This document shows, piece after piece, positions 17,130-26,178 of a stretch of DNA of 64,000 nt. The notes under the pieces were generated by a model that saw only the letters and a program-made list of their open reading frames with translations, was not told the DNA's origin and searched no databases. The first letter of the stretch is position 1. Each line of letters opens with the position of its first letter. Origin of the DNA: Parvibaculaceae bacterium PLY_AMNH_Bact1 (GTDB lineage: Bacteria; Pseudomonadota; Alphaproteobacteria; Parvibaculales; Parvibaculaceae); the NCBI GenBank assembly GCA_032881465.1, contig CP126168.1:3101501-3165500 (forward strand). Reading direction: 5' to 3'. The translations under genes were made by a program, and so were the position numbers.

Positions 17130-19289
17130 ATGAGGAACAAAATACCGGAACTAAAGATCGCGCAAAAACTGCCAATTACTATCGTAGGTTGTGCGCTAGC
17201 CATCGCTCTTGGGGTCGGTATCTCCGGCTACTTCCAAGCGGCTTCAACGATTGAGAACGCCACCAACGCAAAGTTTGCAGCGACACTCGCGGATCGTGAC
17301 GAAGCGTTCTCAAGGTACCTCGCGTCAATCGAACAAGACCTTGCCATTATGGTAGAGAGTCCACAGGTCCAATCAGCCATAGTCGATTTCTCCAGGGCAT
17401 GGGGCGCTCTTGGGAGCAATGCCACAGGCCACCTGCAGGACGTCTATATCAATTCCAATCCAAACCCGACTGGCAGCAAACATCTTCTCGATGCCGGGAG
17501 CGATGGATCGCAGTACTCAAAACTCCATGGCGAACATCACCCATGGGTACGCACCTTTCTGGAACAAAAGGGATATTACGACATTTTCTTTTTCGATCTG
17601 AAAGGGAACCTAATCTACTCCGTCTTTAAAGAACTGGATTTCGCGACCAATATCAATACAGGCGAATGGAAGGACTCTGACTTAGGCGTCGTATATCGCG
17701 AGACCATGAAGGCTGTAGAGACGTCGACAACACCATTTACCGACTTCACACCATATGCACCCAGCAATGGTGCCCCCGCGAGCTTTATCGCTCGAGCTGT
17801 GCACGATGAAAACGGTCGCCGCATCGGTGTTGTTTCCCTCCAAATGCCAATTGATGTCATCAACGCCTTCATGCAGTCAGCTGAAGGCTTAGGCGAGACT
17901 GGCGAAGTTCTCCTCGTCGGTGAGGATCGCCTGATGCGCGCTGACTCTCGCCTGTCTGAAACATCGACCCTTCTTTCAAAATTGGTAGATACACCAGCAG
18001 TCGATGCTGTCTTTGCGGGCGAGCCAACTGGCCGGTCTGACTACGACATCAATCATCTGGAAAACGAAGTTCGCACTTATGCCCGAGGCATCGAGTTTCT
18101 AGGCGTGAAGTGGGCTCTCGCAGCTCAGATCACCGAGGAAGAACTCACAGCTGATCTGGTTGCCCTGCGGAACATCCTTGCGATCATCACCCTGACATTG
18201 ATTGCTCTGATCACGGGTGCAGGTGTCTATTTTGCCCGTCAGATTGCCAGCCCCATCTCTCACACGACAGACGCAATGGCCCGTCTGGCCGCTGGTGAGA
18301 CGGACATGGAGATCGAAAACACCACACGCACAGACGAAATCGGTGAGATGGCACGTGCTGTCGAAGTGTTCAAGCAGAACGCACTAGATCGCATCGCGTT
18401 GGAGGCGGCCCAGGCTGAGGAACAAAAAACCAAAGAAGTACGAACCGCTGAAATCGAAAAACTCATCACCGATTTCGACGGCTCGATGGCACAGATGCTG
18501 GGAGCAGTAAGTGCGGCGGCTACAGAAATGGAGCACACGGCCTCGGCGATGACCTCCACTTCTGAAACAACCAATGCCAAATCAACAGCGATTGCTGCTG
18601 CATCTGAAGAAGCAAGCGCGAATGTCCAAACGGTAGCTGGCGCGGCAGAGGAGCTTGCAAGCTCCATTCAGGAAATCCGCCGACAGGTTGAGCAATCAAC
18701 CAGTGTCACCCATAAGGCAACAGAAACCGCCAAGGACGCCAATGAACGGATTGAGGGCATGTCCTCGGCCGCACGCCAGATCGGGGAAGTTATTACCCTC
18801 ATCCAGGATGTTGCGGAACAGACCAACCTTCTCGCCCTTAACGCCACCATTGAGGCGGCACGTGCCGGTGATGCCGGTAAGGGCTTTGCGGTTGTGGCAT
18901 CTGAGGTGAAAGAACTCGCCAATCAGACCGCGCGTGCGACAGAAGAGATCAGCCAACAAATCTCCGCTGTGCAGGCATCGACCGATGAAGCAGTCGGTGC
19001 TATTCGCGAGGTCACAACCACCGTTGGTGAAATCAGTGAGATTTCAGGCGCGATTGCAAGCTCCATCGAGCAACAGCAAGAGGCAACGGTTGAGATTTCC
19101 TCCAATGTTCAGGAAGCAGCGTCAAGCTCCAACGAAGTGACATCCAACGTCTCCGGTGTTTCCGCCGCAGCGCAGGAGTCAGCAGGTGCGGCTACAGAGG
19201 TTCAGTCAGCAGCGGGTGAGCTCGCAGGCCAGGCGGAGTCCTTGAAATCGACGGTCGACAAATTCCTGAAAGACGTCAGAGCAGCTTAA
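17130..19289 (+). CDS. Methyl-accepting chemotaxis protein
   Basis: A transmembrane chemoreceptor of about 719 residues. The first membrane helix is at about 10-35 ([20 protein letters not shown]). A large periplasmic region with a Cache-like sensor follows (about 36-340), then a second helix ([19 protein letters not shown], about 345-367), a HAMP domain (about 368-420) and the methyl-accepting signalling domain with the hairpin tip [20 protein letters not shown] and [15 protein letters not shown]. The periplasmic ligand is unknown. ATG 17130 is chosen because [15 protein letters not shown] is the common opening; TTG 17088 and ATG 17115 are alternatives. It ends at a strong terminator, so it is monocistronic. 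Confidence 0.9.
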   Translation: MRNKIPELKIAQKLPITIVGCALAIALGVGISGYFQAASTIENATNAKFAATLADRDEAFSRYLASIEQDLAIMVESPQVQSAIVDFSRAWGALGSNATGHLQDVYINSNPNPTGSKHLLDAGSDGSQYSKLHGEHHPWVRTFLEQKGYYDIFFFDLKGNLIYSVFKELDFATNINTGEWKDSDLGVVYRETMKAVETSTTPFTDFTPYAPSNGAPASFIARAVHDENGRRIGVVSLQMPIDVINAFMQSAEGLGETGEVLLVGEDRLMRADSRLSETSTLLSKLVDTPAVDAVFAGEPTGRSDYDINHLENEVRTYARGIEFLGVKWALAAQITEEELTADLVALRNILAIITLTLIALITGAGVYFARQIASPISHTTDAMARLAAGETDMEIENTTRTDEIGEMARAVEVFKQNALDRIALEAAQAEEQKTKEVRTAEIEKLITDFDGSMAQMLGAVSAAATEMEHTASAMTSTSETTNAKSTAIAAASEEASANVQTVAGAAEELASSIQEIRRQVEQSTSVTHKATETAKDANERIEGMSSAARQIGEVITLIQDVAEQTNLLALNATIEAARAGDAGKGFAVVASEVKELANQTARATEEISQQISAVQASTDEAVGAIREVTTTVGEISEISGAIASSIEQQQEATVEISSNVQEAASSSNEVTSNVSGVSAAAQESAGAATEVQSAAGELAGQAESLKSTVDKFLKDVRAA

Positions 19290-19310
19290 GCATCTTCAGA
19301 GCGAAGACAA

Positions 19311-19338
19311 AGAGGCGCCCACCGGCGCCTCTTTTTTT
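19311..19338 (+). terminator. Terminator of the chemoreceptor gene
   Basis: Perfect nine-base arms AGAGGCGCC and GGCGCCTCT with a four-base loop and a seven-T run, 22 bases after the stop codon. Confidence 0.93.
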
Positions 19339-19341
19339 GCC

Positions 19342-19887
19342 TCATCCACTAAACCCACCCTCGTCGAGGAACGCTTTCTCCCCCAGTGTTGTCTCGCGGC
19401 CCAGGAGAGCATTCCGGTGCGGGAAGCGGCCAAACCGGGAAATAATATCTCGATGAAGCACCGCAAAGTCGTAGGTAGAGGCATCGTCTATTCGCTCCTT
19501 AAAATAGACCAGCCCTTGCTCCTGTACGTCCAAACGCTCTGAATGCATAAATGGCATATATAGCCATTTGCGTTCCTCAAGCGGCACCAGCATGTCCTGC
19601 TCACGCTCAATCGCCCCCTCAGCAACCCCCAAAGCTCTCTCGTCACCAGAAAAAGCCCGCGCATCATCCCGCCATATGTTCCGCGTAAACTGATCAAGCA
19701 CAAGAACAAGAGAAAGGCTGCCTGATGGCGTATCTGACCAGTGATCGAGCCCACCGCCAAGCGCATTATCAACAGCACTGCCAAAGCGTGCGGCAATGGT
19801 TTGATCAAAAGCCACGTCCTTCTTGAACCACCTTTCCGGCCCTGCCTCCGTCCAGAACGCGACAATGCCTGCTGGCGTCACACCCAT
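19342..19887 (-). CDS. DUF924 family protein
   Basis: A 181-residue protein of the DUF924 family, recognisable from the opening IVAFWTEAGPERWFKKD, from LVLDQFTRNIWRDDARAF, and from YMPFMHSERLDVQEQG. The family has an all-helical TPR-like fold and no established biochemical role. CAGGAG lies eight bases before the chosen ATG; an upstream extension of 55 codons in the open frame overlaps the divergent gene and is not supported. Convergent with the chemoreceptor gene. Confidence 0.82.
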   Translation of the reverse strand: MGVTPAGIVAFWTEAGPERWFKKDVAFDQTIAARFGSAVDNALGGGLDHWSDTPSGSLSLVLVLDQFTRNIWRDDARAFSGDERALGVAEGAIEREQDMLVPLEERKWLYMPFMHSERLDVQEQGLVYFKERIDDASTYDFAVLHRDIISRFGRFPHRNALLGRETTLGEKAFLDEGGFSG

Positions 19888-20021
19888 CCGTCTGCTCCTG
19901 TAAAATTGCCCTGAGCGCAAGTCTAGCGCGACAAGTCCCCCAACCCCTACTAGGATATTCCCCGAAACGGGATAGTCATTGAAACGGCGGAAAGCCGCGA
20001 AGACAGGACAGGGAACAGAAC

Positions 20022-20576
20022 ATGGCACGCATTCCATATTTCGATCCAGCAAACGCTGAGGGCCGGCTTAAAGAGACAATTGACAAGCTACCGGGTCTCA
20101 ACATCTTTCGCATGATGGCTCACTCAGGGGACCTCCTGGCTAAATTTACGGGACTCGGCAATCACATTCTGGGCCGCGCCAAACTTGATGCAGTGCTGCG
20201 CGAAATTGCGATCATACGGGTTGGGGTCCTCTCCAAAGCATCCTATGAAGTTTACCAACACGAGCGGATCGGCCGAGATATCGGCATGTCAGAAGATCTG
20301 ATCAAAGCAATCCATGAGGGACCGAGCGCCCAAGCACTGGATGACCTGCAACGCCTTGTGATGGCCTTCACCGATGATGTGGTTCTGAATGTCCGAGCGA
20401 GCGACGCGACATTCGATCCGCTTGCAAAACACCTGAGCCATATGGAAATGCAGGAGCTCACGCTTACTATCGGGTACTACATGATGGTATCCCGCTTTCT
20501 TGAAACCTTCGATGTTGACATCGAAGAAGAAGGGAACAAAGCAAGTGTGGATCTCAAGTCTCTGGAGCGCAAATAA
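20022..20576 (+). CDS. Carboxymuconolactone decarboxylase-like protein 1
   Basis: A 184-residue all-helical protein of the CMD/AhpD superfamily: MARIPYFDPANAEGRL, LPGLNIFRMMAHSGDLL and LREIAIIRVGVLSKASYEVYQHERIGRDIGMSED. The CxxC pair used by AhpD-type peroxidases is absent (LSKASYEVYQH), so it is unlikely to be a disulfide reductase and resembles catabolic CMD members. It is first gene of a seven-gene rightward unit, followed with no gap by a paralogue, suggesting the two form a heteromeric complex. The substrate is unknown. Confidence 0.82.
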   Translation: MARIPYFDPANAEGRLKETIDKLPGLNIFRMMAHSGDLLAKFTGLGNHILGRAKLDAVLREIAIIRVGVLSKASYEVYQHERIGRDIGMSEDLIKAIHEGPSAQALDDLQRLVMAFTDDVVLNVRASDATFDPLAKHLSHMEMQELTLTIGYYMMVSRFLETFDVDIEEEGNKASVDLKSLERK

Positions 20577-21152
20577 GTGGCACGCCTTCCCTATCCGGAA
20601 TTGAAGGATCTGCCGCCGGAGAACAGAGAGCTTATGGCAAGCCTGCCACCTCTGAATGTGTTTCGGATGATGTCCGGCGCAGGCGCTTCCTTCGCACCCT
20701 TCATGCAGTTCATCAGTGCCTACCTCAACGAAGGCGTCCTTGACCCCGAACTTCGGGAGTTGGTCATCTTGCGAGTCGGCCACCTGTGCGGATCTGCGTA
20801 TGAAGTACACCAGCATGAGCGCGTATCGCGAACGCTGGGCATGTCAGATGCGCGCATTCAAGCGGTCAAGGGCAAACTTCCAAACGACCTCTTCAGCGAC
20901 GCAGAGAACGCGGCTTTGCTATTCACAGACGAACAGGTCGCGCAGGTAAAAGTCAGCGAAACAACCTTCGCCGCCACACACGCGCACCTCACAGATGGGC
21001 AGATCGTCGAGCTCACCATCATTGTGGGAACATACTTGATGGTTTGTCGCTTTCTGGAGACGCTGGAGGTTGAGCTGGAAGAAACCGATATTGACGGTTC
21101 CGGCCTGGAAGAAATCGAAGCCAGCATCAAAACCCTCAACGGCGGCGAGTGA
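20577..21152 (+). CDS. Carboxymuconolactone decarboxylase-like protein 2
   Basis: The 191-residue paralogue of the preceding gene, beginning with a GTG directly after the upstream TAA. Shared blocks: LPPLNVFRMMSGAG, LRELVILRVGHLCGSAYEVHQHERVSRTLGMSD and LTIIVGTYLMVCRFLETLEVELEE. A single cysteine (HLCGSAYE) occupies the site where AhpD has CxxC. Immediate coupling and mutual similarity argue for a two-subunit enzyme. The next gene starts one base after the stop. Confidence 0.82.
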   Translation: MARLPYPELKDLPPENRELMASLPPLNVFRMMSGAGASFAPFMQFISAYLNEGVLDPELRELVILRVGHLCGSAYEVHQHERVSRTLGMSDARIQAVKGKLPNDLFSDAENAALLFTDEQVAQVKVSETTFAATHAHLTDGQIVELTIIVGTYLMVCRFLETLEVELEETDIDGSGLEEIEASIKTLNGGE

Positions 21153-21153
21153 A

Positions 21154-22002
21154 ATGGCCGAGGGCAAGAACAAACCTCCCTATGCTTCCTTGCCTATCGG
21201 CGAAGAGGCAGCTGGAAAGGCTCCCGGCCGGGGCAGACTGACGGGCAAGCGCATTCTCATTGTCGGCGGTGGGCAACGCACCGTTGACGCAGAGACAGAT
21301 CCCGTTGGCAATGGCCGCGCCATGTCTCTCCTCTTTGCGCGCGAAGAGGCACAAGTGGCCGTCGCAGATATCGATACGGCCTCTGCAAACACGACCGTGG
21401 ATCAAATCACGTCAGAAGGTGGCACAGCCAATGCGCTGACCGGCGATATTTCAGACCCGAACCAGGTGACCGCAATGGTCACGCAAGCCAGCGGTGCCAT
21501 GGGTGGTTTGGATGGGATCGTCCTCAATGTCGGGATTGGAGCGGGCATGGGACTTGAGGGTTCAACGCCAGACCTTTGGGACAAGGTATTAAACGTAAAT
21601 CTGCGCGGACCGATGCTGATCTGCCGCGCTGCCCTGCCACTGATGGAAGAAGGAGGCGCGATCCTCTTCATCTCTTCCGTTGCCTCCATAAAGCCCGGCA
21701 GTCGCATGCCGTCCTATGACGCGTCCAAGGCAGCACTGGCTGGCCTTATGCGCCACGTAGCCCTCGAAGCTGAACGCAAAGCGATCAGGGCAAACATCGT
21801 GGCACCCGGATTGATCGACACACCCCTTGGCCGTCTGTCAACGCAAGGCCGTCCAGGCCGCGCACGGACAAACATCCCTGGAGGCCGTCAGGGCACAGGC
21901 TGGGAAGTCGCGTATGCGGCGCTTTTCCTTATGTCCGGCGAGGCATCTTACATTAACGGCCAAGTATTGGCGGTCGACGCGGGTCTTTCGACCATCCGCT
22001 AA
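21154..22002 (+). CDS. SDR family oxidoreductase with unusual cofactor loop
   Basis: A 282-residue short-chain dehydrogenase. The catalytic Ser lies in FISSVASIKPG and the Tyr/Lys pair in SYDASK; the C-terminal part (NIVAPGLIDTPLG, GEASYINGQVLAVDAG) is typical. The dinucleotide motif is altered: instead of TGxxxGIG it reads GGGQRTVDAETDPVGNGRA, an insertion of several residues between the glycines, and the usual NNAG is LNVGIG. A longer open frame exists, but ATG 21154, two bases after the previous stop, fits operon spacing. Probably oxidises a hydroxylated intermediate in the pathway encoded by this unit. Confidence 0.82.
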   Translation: MAEGKNKPPYASLPIGEEAAGKAPGRGRLTGKRILIVGGGQRTVDAETDPVGNGRAMSLLFAREEAQVAVADIDTASANTTVDQITSEGGTANALTGDISDPNQVTAMVTQASGAMGGLDGIVLNVGIGAGMGLEGSTPDLWDKVLNVNLRGPMLICRAALPLMEEGGAILFISSVASIKPGSRMPSYDASKAALAGLMRHVALEAERKAIRANIVAPGLIDTPLGRLSTQGRPGRARTNIPGGRQGTGWEVAYAALFLMSGEASYINGQVLAVDAGLSTIR

Positions 22003-22023
22003 ACTCAATCCGGAGCAACGAAC

Positions 22024-23007
22024 ATGTCATCTGCACACACATCCCTGGGCCTTCCCCAGTTTGCCTACACCAAAGGCCTCCATGATCTGGGAAATGGCGG
22101 CTACGCATACCTGCAGCCAGATGGCGGCTGGGGATGGTCGAATGCAGGCCTCATCGTAGACGGCGACGAAGCCTTACTTGTCGACACATTGTTTGACGTG
22201 CCGCTCACCCGTGAAATGTTGGATGCCATGCGCGCTGCGGAACCCAAAGCGGCAAACAACATCCACACGCTTGTGAACACCCATCACAATGGGGATCACT
22301 GCAATGGAAATGAATGCTGCGAAGGCGCAGAAATCATCGCCCACAAACTGGCTGCCGAAGCCATGTTGAAAGAACCACCAGCCTTGCTCGCTGGCTTTCT
22401 GGATATGGCACCGGATCTGGGCGATCTGGGTGACTTCATCACCAAGAGCTTCGGCGCCTTTGACTTTAAAGGGGTCACTCAAACGCTGCCGACCACAACA
22501 TTCGAAACGGAACTCACCCGAAAGGTCGGTGACAAACAGGTGCATCTTACCCATGTCGGTCCCGCGCACTCGCCGGGCGATATCATCGCGCATGTTCCGT
22601 CCGACAAAACTGTTTATACCGGCGACATTCTCTTCATCGAGGGGCACCCCATCATGTGGGAGGGCCCTGTGCAAAACTGGATTGATGCCTGCAACGCCAT
22701 CATGGCCATGGATGTGGAGACAGTGGTGCCAGGCCACGGCCCCATTACCGACAAACGCGGCGTAAAAGCTGTGCAGGACTATCTGATCTACACAAGAGAC
22801 GAAGCTAGGAAACGCTATGACGCGGGGATGAGCGCCATGGAGGCCTGCAAGGACATCAGTTTCTCAGACTATGACAGCTGGGGGGACGGCGAGCGCATCA
22901 TCATCAACGTGACCACACTCTACCGGGAGTTCTCAGGCGAAGAAGCTGAACCCGACATCCCCACCCTATTCGGCCAGATGGCGGAACTTGCCAAAGAGCG
23001 CCTGTGA
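22024..23007 (+). CDS. MBL fold metallo-hydrolase
   Basis: A 327-residue metallo-beta-lactamase-fold hydrolase. Metal ligands are in NTHHNGDHCNGN (HxHxDH variant with HHNGDH), in HVGPAHSPGD, in the bridging aspartate region VYTGDILF and in PGHGPIT. An extra C-terminal helix region (about 245-327) follows the core. GGAGC precedes the ATG. It is fourth in the seven-gene unit, suggesting hydrolysis of a thioester, lactone or glutathione conjugate formed by its neighbours, though this is only inferred. Confidence 0.87.
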   Translation: MSSAHTSLGLPQFAYTKGLHDLGNGGYAYLQPDGGWGWSNAGLIVDGDEALLVDTLFDVPLTREMLDAMRAAEPKAANNIHTLVNTHHNGDHCNGNECCEGAEIIAHKLAAEAMLKEPPALLAGFLDMAPDLGDLGDFITKSFGAFDFKGVTQTLPTTTFETELTRKVGDKQVHLTHVGPAHSPGDIIAHVPSDKTVYTGDILFIEGHPIMWEGPVQNWIDACNAIMAMDVETVVPGHGPITDKRGVKAVQDYLIYTRDEARKRYDAGMSAMEACKDISFSDYDSWGDGERIIINVTTLYREFSGEEAEPDIPTLFGQMAELAKERL

Positions 23008-23037
23008 TCTAAGTCTTTGGCAAACAGGGGGACTGCC

Positions 23038-23823
23038 ATGCTGACGCTTTTTGAACATCCACTTTCGCCCTATGCGCAGAAAAACAAAATCGCACTCCGC
23101 GAAAAAAATATTGAGTTTGAGCTGGCCACACCTGATGCCATTGGCTCAGGCGACGCGGGCGGGGAATTCCTTAAAGCCAATCCACGCGGTGAAGTGCCGG
23201 CGCTCCTAGACGATGGGTTCGCTATCTTCGACAGCACGATCATCCTGGAATATCTGGAAGACAAATGGCCCACACCCGCCCTTTTGCCAGCAACCCCTGG
23301 TGAGCGCGCCCGCGTGCGTATGATCGAAGACGTGATGGACACACATTTCGAAGCCATCAACTGGGGCCTGGGAGAGATCGCCTATTTTAAGCGCGTCGAA
23401 GGCGTTGAGGCCGAGACAATCTTGGCCAAAGCAGCAAGCCAAACCCAGGGCTTCTTCACCTGGCTGGAAGAACAGTTGGGCGACGCCGACTGGTTCAACG
23501 GTGACACGTTCGGATGGGGTGATCTTTCGGTCATTCCATATGTCAATGGCTCTGCGTCCTTTGGCAACACGCCACCCTCCGGATCAAGACTTGAAGCCTG
23601 GGCCGCGCGCGCGAATGCACGAGCCGCCATTGCCCAGACCGCCAAAGAGGCCACAGCCAGCATCGAGGGCATGACGAGGGTAGCAGACATTGTCGAGCAA
23701 GGTCTTTTCAAGCGGGAATATCGCGATCACCGGTTGGAATGGATGGTGAAGACCGCCGGTCTCGATGTGATCGCCAAAGGCCTCGACAAAAACAACATCC
23801 GCTTTTCAAACGACTTTTCCTAA
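23038..23823 (+). CDS. Glutathione S-transferase family protein
   Basis: A 261-residue GST. The N-terminal thioredoxin-like domain begins FEHPLSPYAQKNKIALREK with Ser/Tyr near the glutathione site, followed by NPRGEVPALLDDGFAIFDSTIILEYLE, which contains the cis-Pro and the glutamate/serine glutathione contacts. The helical C-terminal domain spans about 90-230, and a further ~30-residue tail follows. ATG 23038 with CAGGGGG upstream is chosen over an earlier TTG. Paired with a second, different GST 23 bases downstream. Confidence 0.87.
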   Translation: MLTLFEHPLSPYAQKNKIALREKNIEFELATPDAIGSGDAGGEFLKANPRGEVPALLDDGFAIFDSTIILEYLEDKWPTPALLPATPGERARVRMIEDVMDTHFEAINWGLGEIAYFKRVEGVEAETILAKAASQTQGFFTWLEEQLGDADWFNGDTFGWGDLSVIPYVNGSASFGNTPPSGSRLEAWAARANARAAIAQTAKEATASIEGMTRVADIVEQGLFKREYRDHRLEWMVKTAGLDVIAKGLDKNNIRFSNDFS

Positions 23824-23846
23824 ATCACCTCATCTGAAAGAACGCC

Positions 23847-24782
23847 ATGACCGATATGCAAAACGCGATTCTCTTCCATCAATATGACATCTCACCCTTC
23901 TCGGAAAAAGTCCGCGTCGCGTTTGGCATCAAGGGGCTCACTTGGTACGCCGTCGATCAACCCGTCATCATGCCGAAGCCTGAGCTGACGACGCTCACCG
24001 GTGGCTACCGGAAAATTCCGGTCATGCAGATCGGGGCCGACATCTATTGCGACACCCAGCTCATCCTGCGTGAAATCGAGAAGCGCTTTCCAACGCCGTC
24101 ACTTTTTGTAGGTGGCGACAGAGCGCTGGGCTGGGGCATGGGGCTCTGGACCGACCGGGTGCTGTTCCAGGCCGCTGTCGCCGTCATCTTCGGCACCACA
24201 GAAGGCTTTGCCGACGAAGCCTTTATGAAGGACCGGGAAAAACTGATGGGCCGCCCCTTCAACACAGACGAGATGAGAGCCGGCGCACCCATGATGATGG
24301 AACAACTGCGCGCTCAACTCGATTGGCTGGAAGAGCAACTCTCAGATGGCCGTGCCTTCCTGATGGGAGCAGATGCGGGCATTGCCGACGTCAACGCCTT
24401 TTACAACCTTGCTTTCATCCGCTGGATCGCGCCAGCAGGCGCCGCGGTGATCGACGCTTTTACGAACGTCGTTGCCTGGGAGAAGCGCATTCAGGATATC
24501 GGCCATGGTGACAGACAGGAGCTAAGTCGCGAAGAAGCCCTGGACATAGCCAGAGACATGAGCAGCACGGAGGCAGAAACTGCCGATCAGGGTGAGCCTA
24601 ACGGGCTGATGCCGGGCGATCAGGTGCATGTCATGGCTGACGATTATGGTCGTGACCCAATTGCAGGTCAGCTCGTCTCCTCCTCTGCGCAACACGTTGC
24701 CATCAAGCGCAATGATCCGCGCATTGGCGATGTAGTCGTACACTTCCCGCGGGCAGGCTTCTTTGTGATGAAGGCGGGCTGA
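23847..24782 (+). CDS. Glutathione S-transferase family protein with C-terminal extension
   Basis: A 311-residue GST-like protein, clearly longer than the usual 200-230. N-terminal domain: FHQYDISPFSEKVRVAFGIKG with Ser in SPFSEK, GGYRKIPVMQIGADIYCDTQLI. The helical domain runs to about residue 235. The last ~70 residues (from about GLMPGDQVHVMADDYG to FPRAGFFVMKAG) form a separate beta-rich segment rather than part of the GST fold. This tail may bind a substrate or partner. Sixth gene in the catabolic unit. Confidence 0.85.
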   Translation: MTDMQNAILFHQYDISPFSEKVRVAFGIKGLTWYAVDQPVIMPKPELTTLTGGYRKIPVMQIGADIYCDTQLILREIEKRFPTPSLFVGGDRALGWGMGLWTDRVLFQAAVAVIFGTTEGFADEAFMKDREKLMGRPFNTDEMRAGAPMMMEQLRAQLDWLEEQLSDGRAFLMGADAGIADVNAFYNLAFIRWIAPAGAAVIDAFTNVVAWEKRIQDIGHGDRQELSREEALDIARDMSSTEAETADQGEPNGLMPGDQVHVMADDYGRDPIAGQLVSSSAQHVAIKRNDPRIGDVVVHFPRAGFFVMKAG

Positions 24783-24793
24783 CAAGCACTCTC

Positions 24794-25243
24794 ATGGACC
24801 AAAGGTTCAAGAAGTCCCTACTGACCTTGCCACATGCAGGTTTTCCAAAACTCGAAGCAGCGGCAACAGCAGAGGGGCATGCGTTTCTGAAACGCATGCA
24901 AGACGATTGGGAGGCGGGGACAAACCGTTTCTCACGTCCAGGTGAATATGTCGTCGGCATTAGCTTGGGCGACGAACTGGTCGCTATAGGAGGCCTCAAC
25001 AAGGACCCTTACGCAATTGAGGCGACAACCGGACGCCTGCGACACCTTTATGTCTCGACAGACCATCGCCGTTGCGGTGTTGGACGTGGCTTGGTCGACA
25101 CATTGCTCTCCCAAGCCGGAAGCTACTACCACAGAATACGCCTCCGCACGGACAGCGCGGAGGCGGCAGCATTTTATGAAAGCTATGGGTTCCAACCGAC
25201 CCGAGAACCGGACGCGACCCACAGCCTTCGTCTCAATACGTGA
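24794..25243 (+). CDS. GNAT family N-acetyltransferase
   Basis: A 149-residue acetyltransferase; the acetyl-CoA loop STDHRRCGVGRGLVDTLL (about 92-109) and the ending DSAEAAAFYESYGFQPT are canonical. It ends the seven-gene unit and converges with a leftward SDR nine bases away. The acceptor is unknown. Confidence 0.82.
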   Translation: MDQRFKKSLLTLPHAGFPKLEAAATAEGHAFLKRMQDDWEAGTNRFSRPGEYVVGISLGDELVAIGGLNKDPYAIEATTGRLRHLYVSTDHRRCGVGRGLVDTLLSQAGSYYHRIRLRTDSAEAAAFYESYGFQPTREPDATHSLRLNT

Positions 25244-25252
25244 GAACGCAGG

Positions 25253-26059
25253 TCAGTTGGCGGTCATGCCACCATCAATGACAAGTTCTGTGCCTGTCAT
25301 ATAGCGGGACTCATCTGATGCCAGGAAGACCACACCAGCAGCAATGTCTGCGGGAAGCCCTGCCTTACCGCCAGGGACACTAAGGGAGGCAAGCGTATCT
25401 GGATCAATAGCATTGGCACCTTCTACAATCGCTTCAGAATTACCGAACGTGTCATTATCTATAATGGATTTCGTCCAGATCGCCGTATCGATAATGCCGG
25501 GGTGAACCGAATTGCTGCGAATATTGTTTCCAGCCTGCGCACATTCTAGCGCAACCGCCTTGGAGAAAAGGCGAACCGCGCCCTTGGTGGCACAATAGCC
25601 CGACAGACCCGGCGCACCGCCCAGCCCCGCAACCGACGACACATTGATGATTGAACCGCTGCCGCTTTCCGTCATTGCCGGGATCGCGTATTTGCAGCCA
25701 AGAAACACCCCATCAATATTGATGGCTGTCTGGACACGCCAATCTTCAAGGCTCATTTCTGTAACAGGCGCGCCGATCGCGATGCCTGCATTGTTGAGCA
25801 ACACATGAAGTCCGCCAAAACTTTCTACAGCAATCGCCACAACTTCACCCCAGCGGGCCTCGTCGGTCACGTCCTGAGGAGAAAATTTGGCAGAACCGCC
25901 CGCTTCCTTGATTTTCGCAACCGTTTCCTCACCGCCCTCAACATCAATATCGGTGACGAGCACTTTTGCCCCCTCAGCTGCCATAGCGATGGCCGCACCT
26001 CGGCCAATACCGCTGCCACCGCCAGTCACCAATGCCACCTTATTGTCCAGACGTCCCAT
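25253..26059 (-). CDS. SDR family oxidoreductase
   Basis: A classical 268-residue SDR: TGGGSGIGRGAA (about 12-23), DIDVEGG after strand 2 (Asp suggests NAD preference), NNAGIA, Ser in NVSSVAGLGGAPG, YCATKGAV with the catalytic Tyr and Lys, and C-terminal MTGTELVIDGGMTAN. GGGAGAG precedes the ATG. Transcribed away from the TetR gene, with an operator-like palindrome in the shared 119-base gap, so it is probably under control of that TetR. Likely oxidises a secondary alcohol; substrate unknown. Confidence 0.88.
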   Translation of the reverse strand: MGRLDNKVALVTGGGSGIGRGAAIAMAAEGAKVLVTDIDVEGGEETVAKIKEAGGSAKFSPQDVTDEARWGEVVAIAVESFGGLHVLLNNAGIAIGAPVTEMSLEDWRVQTAINIDGVFLGCKYAIPAMTESGSGSIINVSSVAGLGGAPGLSGYCATKGAVRLFSKAVALECAQAGNNIRSNSVHPGIIDTAIWTKSIIDNDTFGNSEAIVEGANAIDPDTLASLSVPGGKAGLPADIAAGVVFLASDESRYMTGTELVIDGGMTAN

Positions 26060-26137
26060 GTCACTCTCCCTTTTTTGGTTGTTTTTTGATGCCGCGACTT
26101 TAAGCCCAACACCGCAGTTTGACTCAGTTATTTCGTA

Positions 26138-26159
26138 AAATTAGACTTCGGTCTAGTTT
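26138..26159. promoter_or_regulatory. Palindromic operator-like site between SDR and TetR genes
   Basis: AAATTAGAC and GTCTAGTTT arms around TTCG (one mismatch in nine pairs; inner TAGAC/GTCTA perfect) lie in the divergent gap, 20 bases before the preferred TetR start. The form and place fit a TetR-family operator controlling both directions. Confidence 0.6.
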
Positions 26160-26178
26160 TTGTAGGGCAGGAAAGGCC

